Assembly (NCBI RefSeq): GCF_900104445.1
Contig: NZ_FNJI01000001.1
Coordinates: 186,001 to 250,000, forward strand
DNA length: 64,000 nt
Direction: 5' to 3'
From: Desulforhopalus singaporensis
GTDB taxonomy: Bacteria; Desulfobacterota; Desulfobulbia; Desulfobulbales; Desulfocapsaceae
Position numbers and translations under genes: made by a program. Shown one piece after another: positions 17,498 to 26,040 of the stretch. How positions within the stretch are numbered: the stretch's first letter is position 1; each line of letters opens with the position of its first letter. The notes below the pieces were generated by a model. The model had not been told where the DNA came from. It saw only the letters and a list, made by a program, of their open reading frames with translations, and did not search any database.

Positions 17498-19449
17498 TTT
17501 TTCATCTCGTCTGGAAAAAAAAGTCTCATAACGGGACGCCCGTGAGGACAATGGGAAAAGAGATCCGCTCTGGCCATGTCGTTGAGCAACCTGTCGATTT
17601 CCGGAGCGGACAGGGGGGTCCCCGCCTTCACCGCAGCCTTGCACGCCATATTGGCCAGGATGTTGTCGAGTAATCCGCCGCCGCTACTTTCTTTCTCACT
17701 GCCGAACTTTTCCAGAACGTCAAGAAACAGCTCGGTTGGGCTGATCGTACCGGCCACGGCGGGAACCGCGGAAATAATAAAGGTATTGCCCCCGAACTCG
17801 CGAACGGCAAACCCTATTCTTGCTATCTCTTCACTGTTTTTCAGGGCGAGTTCGGCCTGAAAAACGCTGAGTTCCACTGTTTCCGGAAACATCAGCGTCT
17901 GGCTGACAACCCTGCGCTCAAGGAACTGTCTGCGCAATTTCTCAAAGAGCAATCGCTCATGGGCGGCGTGCTGGTCGATCACGACCAGACCTTCCGGTCC
18001 CTTGCAGAAGATATACAGGTTGTCGAGCTGTCCAATCACCTGCAGATTGTGCGCGGTTTCCCCATGGTGGGGAGGAGACGGGAGCCGCTGCTCTTGCGTC
18101 CTGGAAGCTCCCCTTCCCCCTGGCATCGGTTCGGCGGTTTCATATATCGACCGCACGGCCGGTTTTAGTTTTTTTGGTTGCGGCCTCCTGGCAACAGGAG
18201 CTGACACCGGACAAGGCGCGACATCATCGCTGCTCTTGTCTTGTTCCAGCCTGAAAGCCTTATCACCTCCGAAGGCACCAATGTCTTGCGGGGCGCCAGT
18301 TTTTTCCTCTGGAGGAAAAGACGCGGAAGGGGCGGTGTCGCCAGCAGCAGGATTTTCTGAGCGCGGCAGAACCACGTCTTCGCTATCCTGCTGTCCCCAG
18401 ATGGGGACCGGCTGGCGGTCAGGGAGTTTGTCCTTGCCGAACAGAACGCTCTTGATCTGTTGCTGGTGATCCGCCATCGCCTGCTGTATGGTGCTGCTGA
18501 TGAAGAGGTGCACGTCGCGACCGTTTCTAAACCGTATCTCCTGTTTTGCCGGATGAACGTTCACGTCGACCTCATCGGGCGGGATCTCAAGGCAGAACAG
18601 TCCCGCTGGATTTTTGCCCTTCATCAAAAATCCACGCAACCCCTCCGCTATCGCGTGGGTAAACATCCGGTCGCGGATTGCCCTGCCGTTGACGAAAAGC
18701 CGGAGCCTGGACGGACCGACCGAGACCTGCTCGGGGGGCACGAGAAATCCCTTGAGATGTCTTGAATTGCCGCCGCTTGACGTGACCGGCAGGAAATCAC
18801 CTTTAAAGCGCATGACAGCGGCCAGCCGCTGTTTAAGCGACAGGGTCTGGTCCAGGTACAGCGACTCGCGGCCGTCAACCCTGAGGATGAAGGTCGCCTT
18901 TGTGGTGGCAAGAGCATAATTTTTGACAATCTCTTCGATGTGGCCGATCTCGGTCCTTGTGGTCCTGAGAAACTTTTTCCTCGCCGGAGTGTTGCCGAAC
19001 AGGTTGCGCACCTCAATGGTGGTGCCGAGGCTGCAGCCGGTCTCATGCACCTTGGTGAGCTTGCCGTATTCAAGCACCACCCTGGTTCCCAGCGGTGAAT
19101 CGGCAACCCTTGAAGTGAGGGTCATCTTTGAGACGGAGCCGATCGACGGTATCGCCTCGCCGCGAAACCCCAGGGTATTGATGGAGCCGAGGTCTTGTTC
19201 GTTTTGTATCTTCGATGTTCCGTGACGCTCAAGGCTCAGCAGAAGGTCGTCCTCATCCATTCCCTGGCCGTTGTCAATGACCCGGATAAGCCTGGTGCCT
19301 CCGCCCTCTATTTCCACCTCTATCCGGTCGCTGCCGGCATCAAGGCTGTTTTCAACCAGTTCTTTTACTACCGATGCCGGTCGCTCGACCACCTCGCCCG
19401 CTGCAATCTGGTTGGCAAGCTGCTCCGGAAGAATACGGATTTTTGACAT
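17479..19449 (-). CDS. mutL: DNA mismatch repair protein MutL, endonuclease type
   Basis: Matchmaker and nicking subunit of mismatch repair, 656 residues. The N-terminal GHKL ATPase has IAAGEVVERPASVVKELVEN, DNGQGM, RHGTSKI and GFRGEAIPSI. A low-complexity linker (~340-450) leads to the C-terminal dimerisation domain with VIDQHAAHERLLFEKL, which fits the endonuclease motif DQHA-x2-E-x4-E, and the zinc-site CPHGRP. It is therefore the nicking type found in bacteria lacking MutH. I chose ATG 19449 (MSKIRILPEQ); the longer frame to 19656 has no family match. MutS is not in the window. Confidence 0.95.
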   Translation of the reverse strand: MSKIRILPEQLANQIAAGEVVERPASVVKELVENSLDAGSDRIEVEIEGGGTRLIRVIDNGQGMDEDDLLLSLERHGTSKIQNEQDLGSINTLGFRGEAIPSIGSVSKMTLTSRVADSPLGTRVVLEYGKLTKVHETGCSLGTTIEVRNLFGNTPARKKFLRTTRTEIGHIEEIVKNYALATTKATFILRVDGRESLYLDQTLSLKQRLAAVMRFKGDFLPVTSSGGNSRHLKGFLVPPEQVSVGPSRLRLFVNGRAIRDRMFTHAIAEGLRGFLMKGKNPAGLFCLEIPPDEVDVNVHPAKQEIRFRNGRDVHLFISSTIQQAMADHQQQIKSVLFGKDKLPDRQPVPIWGQQDSEDVVLPRSENPAAGDTAPSASFPPEEKTGAPQDIGAFGGDKAFRLEQDKSSDDVAPCPVSAPVARRPQPKKLKPAVRSIYETAEPMPGGRGASRTQEQRLPSPPHHGETAHNLQVIGQLDNLYIFCKGPEGLVVIDQHAAHERLLFEKLRRQFLERRVVSQTLMFPETVELSVFQAELALKNSEEIARIGFAVREFGGNTFIISAVPAVAGTISPTELFLDVLEKFGSEKESSGGGLLDNILANMACKAAVKAGTPLSAPEIDRLLNDMARADLFSHCPHGRPVMRLFFPDEMKKWFYRT

Positions 19450-19609
19450 GGTGCTGACTTTCCTGTTGCTAGTTGACAGCCAGATGGTACAGTTCCACTG
19501 GCCGATTCGTAATTTCCAGGGCTGAAGGATACACACAGAATGAAAGAAAACGGTAACATACGCATCAGCCCCATACATATACAGAGGAATATTACCACGA
19601 GTATCTATT

Positions 19610-21493
19610 GTGTCACCCACTAAACGAAAATCGAACCCGGTGAAGGGCAAAACCAAACCCGCCGCCCGCAGAAAAATATATACCGAAAAACATGTTTATC
19701 TGTTTCTGTTGATAACCTGTCTGGTGCAGACCGGTTTTCTTTTCACGCTGCTGCTCGTCCAGATGAGCCTGCAGATTCCCGATATAGGTACGGTGGCAAA
19801 ATATCAGCCGGCCCAGGCGACGCTGATCTATGACCGGCGCGGCGATCTCGTCGACCGGGTGTTTGTTGAAAACAGGACGGTGGTGCCGCTTACAAAAATG
19901 TCGCCTTATCTGGCCAAGGCGTTTGTCGCTGCCGAAGACGGCAGATTCTTCGAACATCCCGGGCTTGATTTTTTTTCGGTACTGAGGGCGGCAATAATAA
20001 ATGTCAAAAACGGGGAAAAGAGCCAGGGCGGCTCTACCATCACCCAGCAGGTGGCGAAATCGCTGCTGCTGTCTCCGGAAAAAACCTACGTGCGAAAATT
20101 CAAGGAGGCGATCCTTGCCTGGCGCATCGATAAGGTGCTGACCAAGGATGAGATTCTTTTTATTTACCTCAACCAGATCTATCTGGGGGAGGGTACCCAC
20201 GGGGTTGAGGCCGCGGCGCAGCTCTATTTCGGTAAAAGTGCTGCAGCGCTCTCCCTTGGGGAGTGCGCACTTTTAGCGGGTCTGCCCCAGGCGCCGAGCA
20301 GGTATTCGCTTTTCGATCACCTTGACCGTGCCGTTGAAAGGCAGAAATATGTGCTCAACAGGATGGCCGCGGACGGGTATGTGAGCGGTGGCGAGGCAAG
20401 ACGTGCATTTGATAAAAAAATAGAACTTAAAAACGAGGGAACAACCCGGTCCGACGACAACGGGTATTACCTGCAGATTGTGAAAAAAAGAGCACGGGAG
20501 TTGCTGCACGTTCCACTGCAGACGGCAGGGCTGAAAATTTATACCTGTCTTGATTCCCGGATGCAGAAAAGTGGTGCAAAAGCTGTCCGCACAGGGGTTG
20601 TAGCCTCGAAAATAAGGCAGGAGCGCAGCGGCAACAAGGTCGGTGAGGAATTGCAGGGAGCCCTGGTTTGTGTCGAGACGGCAACCGGGAAGGTAAGAGC
20701 GGTGGTGGGGGGCACCTCTTTTCGGCAGACCCCCTTTGACCGGGCCACCCTGGCAAGAAGGCCCGTCGGCTCGACCTTCAAGCCTTTTGTCTACGCCGCG
20801 GCTCTTACAAGTGGCTGGAGTCCGCAGTCGATCATAGAGGACAGCCCTGTCTCAATAACGGGCAGCGACGGCAGGAGGTGGCAGCCAAAGAACTATTCCG
20901 GAAAATATCATGGCAAAACCACCCTGGAAAACGCCCTGGTCCACTCGCTCAATGCCGCATCTGTCAGGCTCATGCAGGCAACAGGCTTCAAAACGGTCCA
21001 CCGCATTGCCGCAGGAGCCGGAATAACCGCCAAGCTGCCGCCCGATCTCTCTTTAGCCCTGGGCTCAGCGGATGTGTCGCTGCTGGAAATGACGTCTGCG
21101 TATACCGCTTTCGCCGGCAACGGAACTGTTTCGGCCCCGGATTTTATCGAGAAGATAGTTTTTCCCGATGGTTCGGTACGGGTGATCGCCGACAGCAACA
21201 AAAAAAACAGGGTGTTGACGGAAGAGGTGAACGCCCGGATGCGCGAAATGCTGCGCGGCGTCGTAACCCGGGGAACCGGGAAAAAGGTTCGCGATGTGAC
21301 CGGAGTGTCGGGGGGCAAAACCGGTACTTCAAATGATAATCGGGATGCCTGGTTTATCGGTTATGACAACAGGTACACAACAGGGGTGTGGGTGGGATTT
21401 GACCATAACCACTCGATGGGCGCCGGCGAGAGCGGCGGGGCGACAGCCGCCCCTATCTGGCGTGACTTCATGCTGCATGGCGGGGTCAACTGA
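19610..21493 (+). CDS. Penicillin-binding protein 1A-type transglycosylase/transpeptidase
   Basis: Bifunctional class A PBP of 627 residues that polymerises lipid II and cross-links peptides in the periplasm. A basic cytoplasmic tail and one membrane helix (~27-50) are followed by GT51 motifs EDGRFFEHPG (catalytic Glu), GGSTITQQVAKSLL and KDEILFIYLNQIYLG. The transpeptidase has GSTFKP (SxxK, Ser ~388), SLN (SxN, ~446) and KTGT (~570). Starts with GTG 19610 and is divergent from mutL. It ends at a strong terminator shared with the PiT gene. A second, much larger class A PBP lies at 52.5 kb. Confidence 0.93.
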   Translation: MSPTKRKSNPVKGKTKPAARRKIYTEKHVYLFLLITCLVQTGFLFTLLLVQMSLQIPDIGTVAKYQPAQATLIYDRRGDLVDRVFVENRTVVPLTKMSPYLAKAFVAAEDGRFFEHPGLDFFSVLRAAIINVKNGEKSQGGSTITQQVAKSLLLSPEKTYVRKFKEAILAWRIDKVLTKDEILFIYLNQIYLGEGTHGVEAAAQLYFGKSAAALSLGECALLAGLPQAPSRYSLFDHLDRAVERQKYVLNRMAADGYVSGGEARRAFDKKIELKNEGTTRSDDNGYYLQIVKKRARELLHVPLQTAGLKIYTCLDSRMQKSGAKAVRTGVVASKIRQERSGNKVGEELQGALVCVETATGKVRAVVGGTSFRQTPFDRATLARRPVGSTFKPFVYAAALTSGWSPQSIIEDSPVSITGSDGRRWQPKNYSGKYHGKTTLENALVHSLNAASVRLMQATGFKTVHRIAAGAGITAKLPPDLSLALGSADVSLLEMTSAYTAFAGNGTVSAPDFIEKIVFPDGSVRVIADSNKKNRVLTEEVNARMREMLRGVVTRGTGKKVRDVTGVSGGKTGTSNDNRDAWFIGYDNRYTTGVWVGFDHNHSMGAGESGGATAAPIWRDFMLHGGVN

Positions 21494-21502
21494 AGATTGG
21501 TC

Positions 21503-21548
21503 AAAAAAAAGCCTGCGCAGGAATTTTTTGCGCAGGCTTTTTTTTTTT
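21503..21548. terminator. Bidirectional terminator between pbp and pit
   Basis: GCCTGCGCA/TGCGCAGGC stem (21511-21519 with 21529-21537) flanked by A8 on the left and T11 on the right, so a T-tract follows the stem on both strands. It sits between two convergent stop codons. Confidence 0.9.
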
Positions 21549-21593
21549 GATAACCCGGTTCTCCCGGTGGGAAAAAAACGGTTACGTTTTTTA

Positions 21594-22859
21594 TCAGCCG
21601 AATATTCCCTTGAAGGTAAAGAAAAACAGCATCGCCATGATTGCTCCGGCGGGCAGGGTGACCAGCCAGGAAATGACGATGTTCAGTATTACCCTGAGAT
21701 CCAGGGCTCCTATGCCTCTGGCAAGGCCGACCCCCAGAACGGAACCCACCAGAATGTGGGTGGTGGAGACCGGCAGTCCGGTGCGGGAGGCCAGAACCAC
21801 CGTGGTAGCCGCGGCCAGTTCGGCGCAGAATCCCCTTGACGGCGTGAGTTCGGTGATACGTTTACCCACGGTGAGCATGACCCTGTAGCCGAGAGTGACG
21901 AGCCCGAGAACAATTCCGGCACCGCCAAGCAGCAGAATCCACAGGGGCAGCGCCGACTTCTGCATCACCTCGCCCCCTGAGCTGATGATTGAATAGACCG
22001 CAGCCAGGGGACCGATACCGTTGGCCACGTCGTTTGAGCCGTGTGCGAACGCCATGGAACAGGCGGTAAAAAGCATCATCGGGGTAAACACCTTTTCCAC
22101 GCTGGCGTAACTGAATGCCTTGTTGCCGTTGGAATTATCCTTGATTTTCCTGATAAAACTCCAGCCGATGAGAGCGGTGCATATACCGAACAGGATGGCT
22201 ACTGCAAAACTCTGGATAGTGGTAAGTTCAAGGTTGAGGTGTTTGAGACCCTTGAAAAGGGTTACCAGGGAAATGATGAACCCTACCAGGAAGATATAGA
22301 CAGGGGCATATTTTTTGGCATTTTTCAGCGGGTCGTCAGTGTCAAAGATCAGTTTCCTGGTGCTCATGACCAGGAGAAAGGAGATGGTCCCTCCGATCAC
22401 CGGAGATATGACCCAGCTCATCACCACCGAACCCACCTTCCCCCACTTGACCGCTTCAGGGCTGATACCGACGATGGCAAAGCCGATCAGGGCACCGATT
22501 ATCGAGTGGGTGGTGGATACCGGCCATCCCTTTGAAGACGCAATCATCAGCCACACGGCGGCGGCAAGGAGCGCAGCCAGCATCCCGTAAATGAGAATCT
22601 CCGGGTTGTCGGCTATGGCCGATGCATCGATAATTCCTTTTCTTATGGTTTTGGTAACGTGTCCCCCGGCCAAAACAGCGCCTAAGAATTCGAAGATCAT
22701 GGCGATGACGATCGCCTGCTTGACCGATACCGCGCCGGCGCCGACCGAAGTGCCCATGGCGTTTGCCAAGTCATTGGCCCCAATACCCCAGGTCATGTAA
22801 ACGCCAAAAACAATGGCGAGTACAAGCATGATGGTTCCGTATGAAGCAATAATTTCCAT
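21594..22859 (-). CDS. PiT-family inorganic phosphate transporter
   Basis: Proton- or cation-driven low-affinity phosphate permease of the inner membrane, 421 residues with about ten membrane helices. The duplicated PiT signature appears as GANDLANAMGTSVGAGA in the N-half and HGSNDVANGIGPLAA in the C-half; VSTTHSIIGALIG and VSTTHILVGSVLG are the paired internal repeats. It follows the DUF47 gene by 15 bases in the same direction, a common operon. Confidence 0.93.
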   Translation of the reverse strand: MEIIASYGTIMLVLAIVFGVYMTWGIGANDLANAMGTSVGAGAVSVKQAIVIAMIFEFLGAVLAGGHVTKTIRKGIIDASAIADNPEILIYGMLAALLAAAVWLMIASSKGWPVSTTHSIIGALIGFAIVGISPEAVKWGKVGSVVMSWVISPVIGGTISFLLVMSTRKLIFDTDDPLKNAKKYAPVYIFLVGFIISLVTLFKGLKHLNLELTTIQSFAVAILFGICTALIGWSFIRKIKDNSNGNKAFSYASVEKVFTPMMLFTACSMAFAHGSNDVANGIGPLAAVYSIISSGGEVMQKSALPLWILLLGGAGIVLGLVTLGYRVMLTVGKRITELTPSRGFCAELAAATTVVLASRTGLPVSTTHILVGSVLGVGLARGIGALDLRVILNIVISWLVTLPAGAIMAMLFFFTFKGIFG

Positions 22860-22874
22860 GATGCCCTCTAGGTT

Positions 22875-23561
22875 TTATTTGGATAGGAAGAGTAGTACTC
22901 GATCAGCCAGGTTTTCCGATTGGTCGGAGACAAGTCCGAGCAATTCGATGATATTGTACCAGAACATTACCGAAACGGGATCCAGCTTGTTCTCAATGGA
23001 AAAAAGCATTTTCCTTGTCCGGTGGACAATGTCGTCAATGTTGTGCTCGCTGATACGAACCTTTGCAATCATCTGGGAAACTCTCTGTGTTTCCCTGCCG
23101 GCAAAGCCGACCTCAAGAAGTTCGTCGAGTCTTTCGATCATCTGGCGGGCGGCTACGGAAATATCCATGGTCGCTTCGAGCAGCTCATCCAGCAGTTCCC
23201 TGAGCTCTTCTGGCGCCTGCATTGTCCGGTAAAGAAAGATTTTTCCTATATTTTCGGCGGTATCGGCGATCTTGTCCTGATCGGCGATAAGGCTGAGCAG
23301 GTCTTTCCGGTCAACGGGCAGAAACAGCGATTTCGGCATATTCAGCCGGTAGGTCGATTTCAGCTTGTCGGCTTTGGTCTCGAGTGTGCTGATCTGGGTG
23401 GCAAAATCGAGGGTTTCCTCACTGTCTTTTCTGAATACCGCGTCAAAAAGCGGAGGGATAAGGCAGACGCAGGAAAAAACTACCGACATATGTTCCTGTA
23501 TGGGTTTAAAGGGAGATCCCCTGAGAAGACCTGATAGCGGGCGATTTGACATAATAGGCAT
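22875..23561 (-). CDS. DUF47 (PhoU-like) phosphate transport regulator
   Basis: Helical protein of 228 residues of the TIGR00153/DUF47 family, distantly PhoU-like and usually encoded next to PiT transporters, whose activity it is thought to modulate. Typical segments are DKADKLK-like helices, SLIADQDKIADTAENI, MIAKVRISEHNIDDI and MFWYNIIELLGLVSDQ. ATG 23561 is chosen because AGGAGG lies eight bases upstream. First gene of a two-gene operon with pit. Confidence 0.88.
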   Translation of the reverse strand: MPIMSNRPLSGLLRGSPFKPIQEHMSVVFSCVCLIPPLFDAVFRKDSEETLDFATQISTLETKADKLKSTYRLNMPKSLFLPVDRKDLLSLIADQDKIADTAENIGKIFLYRTMQAPEELRELLDELLEATMDISVAARQMIERLDELLEVGFAGRETQRVSQMIAKVRISEHNIDDIVHRTRKMLFSIENKLDPVSVMFWYNIIELLGLVSDQSENLADRVLLFLSK

Positions 23562-23801
23562 AGTATGATCCTCCTGGTCGCGACGCATTGAATTTTTTTC
23601 GGTTGGTTGATACTGGAAATTACAACGTGATTTAATAACGTCGTAATCAGTGCACGCTCATTACTATGTATTGGTTAAAAGTCAATAGTTTTTATTGTTC
23701 GATCCGGTTTCCGGGCAAGGCTAAACAGGCTTGATTACGATTAATATCGGTCTTGTTAGTCTGGTGGTCTGGTAATAAAAAACATCGACTGTATATGGCC
23801 G

Positions 23802-25883
23802 TTACTTGATGTTGTTAATAAAATCGGTTAACGGTTCGGCCGGAAAGGTTATCGGCATAAAACCGCTGTCGGTGCGGATTATGGCACAGGGCCCGTCGGC
23901 GTGGGCGCTGTAGATGATGTGATGATTCTTAATGGTGCCGGCATGGAGCCAGTAACTACCGAAGGGGTCGAGCGGGGTGTGGCTTACTATGAACCGTGCT
24001 TTAGCAGGGATTCCTAGCCGGTGACGGAATCTCTTGACGTCTTTTCTGGTATAACCGGCGAGGTTGTTCGGCCGGTTGATCCTGTTGCAGGTCAGTTCTT
24101 TTTGCAGCCGCGGGTTGGAACCTATTTCAATCAGATCCTTGCGGGTGGTGTCCATCCGCGGCGGGCCGCCATGGCAGGCGACGAAGTCGCCGGCTACTAT
24201 CAGGTAGGGGAGGTTGTCGTAAAAACGCTGCATCTCCTCGACATAGTCTTTGCCGCGCTGCTGCAAAAGGGCTTCTTTGAAAAGTTCTCCCTGCAGAAAA
24301 TTGTTCTTGCTGATTTCAGGATCGAAGGAGTCGTGGTTTCCCCTGATGTAGAACAGGTTTTCCGGGAAGCGAAGTTTGAGCATGAAAATAAGGTCCATGA
24401 TCAGCATCGACGTTTCAAAGTCCTCCATTTCCCCTGAGGTCTCTGCGTGAACCGCATCGCCCAGGATAATGAGGGTAGCGGTTTTCATGCGCATGCAGTC
24501 AAGTAGACAGTTCTCGCTTAAAATTTTCAGCAGATTGTCTACCTGGGCATGGAGGTCGCCGATGAAAACCGGGGTGGTATCCTTGGTCAGCTCAACTATT
24601 CCTCCGGGTGCGCCCAGTTGTGTTTTGGGCCTGCACGGTTCGTTCTGCAGGAGTCGATTGACCTGTCTGATGCTCTTGAGTGCCCGGCCGCGGGGAAGAC
24701 ATTCGATGTCCTGGCCGTAGATGGTGCGTATGTTCAGGATGGACTTGCGCCTTTCGCGAGCCAGCCGGCCTCGGTAATCACTGTCGTCGACCCTGACTAT
24801 TGCCGTGGTCTTGTCGAAAGTGAGAGGGGTCAGGATCAGGTCACCCTTGCGATTGGTGATGCTGAGGTGTCGTTTGGCGACGCTGTCGTCAAAATGGAAA
24901 AGATTCTCATAGTCCTTGTTGAGGCGACCTATGACAATGGTTTCCCCAACGAGAATCCGCATGAATCCGTTGATGTTTCTGGTGGAGCATCCCTGCTCGG
25001 TATTGATGATCCAGTTTTTCTTGGCAGCCCTCTTTTTTACACCAAGTGCTATCTCCGGTTGGAAACGGAGCCTGATTTTACCTGCCAAAAGTTCAAAACT
25101 CCTGCCGTCGTGGGCGATCCGGCACGGCTCGTAGATCTCCTGCAGTTCATCGCTCAGAGTCAGCCACTTGATGGTGGAATGACTCCGCAGCAGGTATTTC
25201 CAGCCGGTGAGGGTTTTCAGGGTCGGTCTTCTGGGTTTGTTGCTCAAGGTCCATCGCGGTACTTTGGCCACCCCCCGCTCCGAAATCCACATCGGTGGGC
25301 TCTGTAAATCCTTCCGCAGGTAAACGTTCAGGCCGGCCCGGTGGAGATAAAGGGCAATTTCCCTGTAGTATGTCACCTGTTGGGTTACCATTTCCAGGGT
25401 GAGATTTTCGTCGACGGGAAAATATCCCTCTACCTGTCTTGCCATCCGTCGCTCAAATATGGTGGCAGGGTCGGGAATGAGAAATTCGAAAATAAATCTC
25501 GTGCGCCAATCGGACTGTAAAAAGGCGTCCTTGGCAGGCGGTACCACAATTCTGTTCAGTTCGAGCACCAGGGGCTCGGGGTTTTCCACGACCTCTTTGT
25601 CAAATACGGTGAGGGCTTCTTTAAAGCCCTTGAAAGGCAGACCGAGGTGAACTTCCCGTGGCCGGTAGACAAGGGATTTGTTTTTCCACCATCCTTTCTG
25701 AGTGAGATCGATATATCCCTCGTTGGGCCATCCGCCGATCTGTTCGATATAGTATGATTTCCCGGACCCTGGCGGGCCGGTCACGATCAACTGGAGGAAT
25801 TCAAGGCCGATCGGAAGAGCAACCCCCCGAACATTCTGCAGATCCTGGATTGGTTTTAAAATTTTCTTCAGGGGGTCCAGCAT
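23802..25883 (-). CDS. P-loop NTPase / FHA-like / PPP-type metallophosphatase fusion
   Basis: A 693-residue soluble protein. Near residues 33-44 is a clean Walker A, VTGPPGSGKSYY, in a ~200-residue kinase-like domain. Around 313-350 is an FHA-like core with VIGRLN and VAKRHLSI, where the usual Ser of the phosphothreonine site is Ala. The C-terminal half is a calcineurin-like phosphatase: GDLHAQ (~437), GDAVH (~476), GNHDSFDP (~515), ACHGGPP and VSHTP, so all metal-ligand blocks are present. Kinase plus phosphatase recalls Pnkp end-healing enzymes, and an FHA domain recalls animal PNKP, but I see no ligase domain and the kinase substrate motif is not recognisable. Stands alone. Confidence 0.7.
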   Translation of the reverse strand: MLDPLKKILKPIQDLQNVRGVALPIGLEFLQLIVTGPPGSGKSYYIEQIGGWPNEGYIDLTQKGWWKNKSLVYRPREVHLGLPFKGFKEALTVFDKEVVENPEPLVLELNRIVVPPAKDAFLQSDWRTRFIFEFLIPDPATIFERRMARQVEGYFPVDENLTLEMVTQQVTYYREIALYLHRAGLNVYLRKDLQSPPMWISERGVAKVPRWTLSNKPRRPTLKTLTGWKYLLRSHSTIKWLTLSDELQEIYEPCRIAHDGRSFELLAGKIRLRFQPEIALGVKKRAAKKNWIINTEQGCSTRNINGFMRILVGETIVIGRLNKDYENLFHFDDSVAKRHLSITNRKGDLILTPLTFDKTTAIVRVDDSDYRGRLARERRKSILNIRTIYGQDIECLPRGRALKSIRQVNRLLQNEPCRPKTQLGAPGGIVELTKDTTPVFIGDLHAQVDNLLKILSENCLLDCMRMKTATLIILGDAVHAETSGEMEDFETSMLIMDLIFMLKLRFPENLFYIRGNHDSFDPEISKNNFLQGELFKEALLQQRGKDYVEEMQRFYDNLPYLIVAGDFVACHGGPPRMDTTRKDLIEIGSNPRLQKELTCNRINRPNNLAGYTRKDVKRFRHRLGIPAKARFIVSHTPLDPFGSYWLHAGTIKNHHIIYSAHADGPCAIIRTDSGFMPITFPAEPLTDFINNIK

Positions 25884-25988
25884 ACTACTCTCAGGGTAAT
25901 AGGGTGGTGTCCGTTAAAGCTGCGTAATTTTCATGCGCCGGTCGTCCACTTTTGGGTCCCTTGGGAAATTCCTGAAAGACATATCCGG

Positions 25989-26035
25989 TCTGCCATGATT
26001 ATTTGCCAGTTTGACTGTAAAATAATCATGGCAGA
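25989..26035 (-). terminator. Long hairpin after the glutamate synthase operon
   Basis: Perfect 16-bp inverted repeat TCTGCCATGATTATTT (25989-26004) with 26020-26035, loop 15 nt, beginning six bases past the stop of the last glt gene. No T-tract, so it may protect the 3' end or bind a protein. Confidence 0.5.
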
Positions 26036-26040
26036 TCAAA

